64,000 nucleotides of DNA, from positions 1,851,501 to 1,915,500 of the forward strand of contig NZ_CP032694.1 in the NCBI RefSeq assembly GCF_003627755.1, read 5' to 3'. The notes under the pieces are model-generated. The model was not told where the DNA came from, did not search any database, and saw only the letters and a list, made by a program, of their open reading frames with translations. Numbering within the stretch: the stretch's first letter is position 1; each line of letters begins with the position of its first letter. The position numbers were made by a program, and so were the translations under genes. The stretch comes from Rhizobium jaguaris (lineage in GTDB: Bacteria > Pseudomonadota > Alphaproteobacteria > Rhizobiales > Rhizobiaceae). This document shows positions 62,118 to 64,000 of this stretch, in pieces.

Positions 62118-62958
62118 GCATCGGCAGAGCGCCTATTTCTCCCGTTCACAGGTGACCGTCGTGCGTGTCGTCTGGATGGTAGTGACGACCATATTGGCAT
62201 TGATGACGCTGTTTCCGCTGTTCTGGATGGTGTCGATGGCCTTCAAGCCCGCCCCCGAAGCCTTCTCATCGAACCTGATCCCGCAAGCGCCTACGTTCGA
62301 CAACTTCATCTACGTGCTGACCGGTGTTCCCTTCATCCGCTATATGCTAAACAGCTTCTTCGTGTCGGCAACCGTGACCGTCGTGGCGCTGTTCTTTCAC
62401 ACGATGGCAGGTTATGCGCTCGCCCGGCTGCGCTTTCCGGGCCGAGAGCTCATCTTCCTCGCGATATTCTCCACTTTTCTGATATCGCTTCCCGTCATCA
62501 TCGTGCCGCTGTTCATCATCGTCAGGGCGATGGGCATGCTCAACAGCTATGCGGGGCTGATCGTCCCCGCGATTTTCAATGCCTTCGGTATCTTCCTGCT
62601 GCGGCAATATTACCTGTCGCTGCCGCGGGAGATCGAAGAGGCAGCCCGCATCGATGGCGCCGGATATTGGCGCATCTACTGGAGCATCATTCTGCCGCTC
62701 AGCAGGCCGATCATGTCGGCCTTGGCGATCCTCTTCTTCCTTGCCAATTGGAACGCCTTCCTCTGGCCGCTGACCATCGCGTCTGATCAGAAGCTGTGGG
62801 TCGTGCAGGTCGGTATCGCCAATTTCAAGAGCCAATATTCCGCATCCTGGAACTACATGATGGCGGCCTCGACCATCATTGCCATTCCAACCCTCGTTCT
62901 TTTCGTGATTTTCCAGCGGCAAATCATGGATTCCCTCAAGACCAGCGGCCTCAAATAG
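62110..62958 (+). CDS. CUT1 ABC transporter permease 2
   Basis: 282 residues, six membrane helices. It begins in the 3' end of the first permease. The EAA loop is LPREIEEAARIDGAGYWRIYWSIILPLSRP near residues 174-203, and the C-terminus QRQIMDSLKTSGLK matches MalG-type permeases (GLxxGxxK variant). It pairs with the previous permease and needs an ATPase; none is encoded in this locus within the window. Confidence 0.92.
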   Translation: MTEHRQSAYFSRSQVTVVRVVWMVVTTILALMTLFPLFWMVSMAFKPAPEAFSSNLIPQAPTFDNFIYVLTGVPFIRYMLNSFFVSATVTVVALFFHTMAGYALARLRFPGRELIFLAIFSTFLISLPVIIVPLFIIVRAMGMLNSYAGLIVPAIFNAFGIFLLRQYYLSLPREIEEAARIDGAGYWRIYWSIILPLSRPIMSALAILFFLANWNAFLWPLTIASDQKLWVVQVGIANFKSQYSASWNYMMAASTIIAIPTLVLFVIFQRQIMDSLKTSGLK

Positions 62959-62989
62959 CCGCTGGCGCTGCAAGACATAGGAGACAAGG

Positions 62990-64000
62990 ATGACCGATGC
63001 CGGCCTTTCGCCACTCAGGGGGCTTGCCAAATTGCGCAAGGCCAAGAGCCGCCGTTTTTCCAGCTATGACCGGACTGGCGGCAATGACGACCGACTGCAT
63101 ATCGAGCCTGGCAAGACGGTTGTGATCGCCGAACATGCAGGTGCCGGCATCGTCACCCATATCTGGGCGACGCTTGCCTGCGAAAGCGAGAGTTTCCTGC
63201 GCAAGATCGTCATCCGCGCCTATTGGGATGGTGAAAGCGAGCCCAGCATCGAAGCGCCGATCGGCGATTTCTTCTGCATGGGCCACGCGCGGACAAAGAC
63301 CTATGTCAGCCTGCCGATGCAGGCGAGCCCCGAGGACGGCAAGGCCTTCAACTGCTATCTGCCGATGCCCTTCGGTTCACACATGAAGTTCACCATCACC
63401 AACGAGGCCGAAGACGATCTTTTGTTCTACTACTACATCGACCTCGAACTGCATGACGCCCTCGAGGAAGGCCTCGGGCGCCTGCATGCGCAATACCGGC
63501 AGGACCGGCCGAAGGGCGCGGACGAGCACGGCCTCACCAACGAACAGTTTCTGTTCGGCGGCGAAACGGTTGACGGCAAGGACAATTATACGATCCTCGA
63601 TGCGGTCGGGCATGGCCACTATATCGGCGTGCTCTTCAGCGTCTATTCCCGTCGACGCTCCGAAATCTGGGATTGGTATGGCGAGGGCGACGACATGATT
63701 TTCGTTGACGGCGAGCCGGGAATCTCGGTTCCCGACACGGTTCGCAAGCCGGATCCACGCATCGGTCCGAAGGCGGCTTTGATCGACGCGCGCCCAGAAT
63801 CGGTAGAAGGCGCCAACGATGCCTGGCCGCCGACCCTGCACGGCACCGGCACGGAAGATTATTTCAACACCGCCTGGTGCCCGACCCAGGATTACAGCGC
63901 CCCCTATCACGGCATCATTTCAGCCGGCGGGCCGAACTGGACCGAGCCGGTGACGCTCTACCGCTGGCATATCGAGGATCCGATTATCTTTCACAAGCGC
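62990..64000 (+). CDS. DUF2961 / GH172 glycoside hydrolase, partial
   Basis: 337 codons are in the window and the frame is open at the right edge, so the C-terminus is missing. MTDAGLSPLRGLAKLRKAKSRRFSSYDRTGGNDD is the DUF2961 start; RIGPKAALIDARPESVEGANDAWPPTLHGTGTEDYFNTAW holds the GTGTEDYF hallmark with a likely catalytic Glu. No signal peptide is seen, so it should act in the cytoplasm on imported sugar. GH172 members known so far act on D-fructofuranosides and D-arabinofuranosides, including difructose dianhydrides. AGGAGAC precedes the ATG at 62990. Confidence 0.85.
   Translation, partial: MTDAGLSPLRGLAKLRKAKSRRFSSYDRTGGNDDRLHIEPGKTVVIAEHAGAGIVTHIWATLACESESFLRKIVIRAYWDGESEPSIEAPIGDFFCMGHARTKTYVSLPMQASPEDGKAFNCYLPMPFGSHMKFTITNEAEDDLLFYYYIDLELHDALEEGLGRLHAQYRQDRPKGADEHGLTNEQFLFGGETVDGKDNYTILDAVGHGHYIGVLFSVYSRRRSEIWDWYGEGDDMIFVDGEPGISVPDTVRKPDPRIGPKAALIDARPESVEGANDAWPPTLHGTGTEDYFNTAWCPTQDYSAPYHGIISAGGPNWTEPVTLYRWHIEDPIIFHKR

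Noticed and set aside
1..64000. CRISPR arrays, rRNA genes, insertion sequences, prophage
   Set aside because: No regularly spaced repeats, no rRNA sequence, and no transposase, integrase or phage structural protein was found among the frames.

Overview
The window is chromosomal DNA of a Rhizobium-type alphaproteobacterium. The evidence is a complete exoR gene (periplasmic regulator of succinoglycan and symbiosis), a RopA-type porin, a ugp transporter, Lrp-regulated alanine dehydrogenase, an uninterrupted argS / SPOR / nagZ / scpA / scpB / tatABC / serS / surE / pcm / LysM-LytM run, and intergenic palindromic repeats of the kind scattered through Rhizobium genomes. Base composition is GC-rich throughout. 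No rRNA, CRISPR array, prophage or insertion sequence was seen.

Region by region. 1-2.4 kb: start of a stress protein, a CinA-like domain protein, the quinone reductase WrbA and a small secreted protein. 2.5-4.7 kb: three overlapping TadG/TadE-like genes, then tRNA-Leu. 4.9-8.0 kb: a small lipoprotein, threonine dehydratase, a HlyU-family protein and a PlsY acyltransferase that looks cyanobacterial. 8.1-11.3 kb: two regulator/oxidoreductase pairs (TetR with an SDR, LysR with an azoreductase), each with an inverted repeat between the divergent genes. 11.5-17.3 kb: a Tat-exported cyclic phosphodiesterase/nucleotidase, two tandem PilZ proteins, an EEP-family hydrolase and the aldR/ald pair. 17.3-21.2 kb: a sulfur-amino-acid cluster on the minus strand (cysK, alanyl-tRNA editing protein, sseA, GNAT) plus a DUF1203 protein. 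21.5-27.2 kb: an SDR and the glycerol-3-phosphate importer, with ugpC facing ugpBAE.

27.4-31.7 kb is accessory: an unannotated 41-residue membrane peptide, a hexapeptide acetyltransferase, tRNA-Asn, two small secreted proteins, the porin and tRNA-Cys. 31.9-45.8 kb carries an acyltransferase, a Pcm-like methyltransferase, PopZ, ValS, a FadL-like channel, ExoR, XthA, ErpA, Dgt and ArgS. 45.9-58.5 kb is the envelope and chromosome block. It combines septal SPOR and degenerate LytM proteins, peptidoglycan recycling (NagZ), the kleisin/ScpB pair, and the Tat translocase, which could export at least two proteins encoded in this same window (CpdB and the sugar-binding protein at 59.8 kb).

58.6-64.0 kb is a carbohydrate-use locus: a LacI regulator under a 40-bp perfect palindrome, a Tat-signal binding protein, two permeases, and the start of a DUF2961/GH172 glycoside hydrolase that runs off the window. 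No ATPase for this importer lies inside the window. The most unusual signals are the cyanobacterial-like PlsY, the LacI/GH172 locus with its nested palindrome, the small membrane peptide, the rearranged ugp genes, and what I believe is a missing tolC between the Pcm-like gene and popZ.
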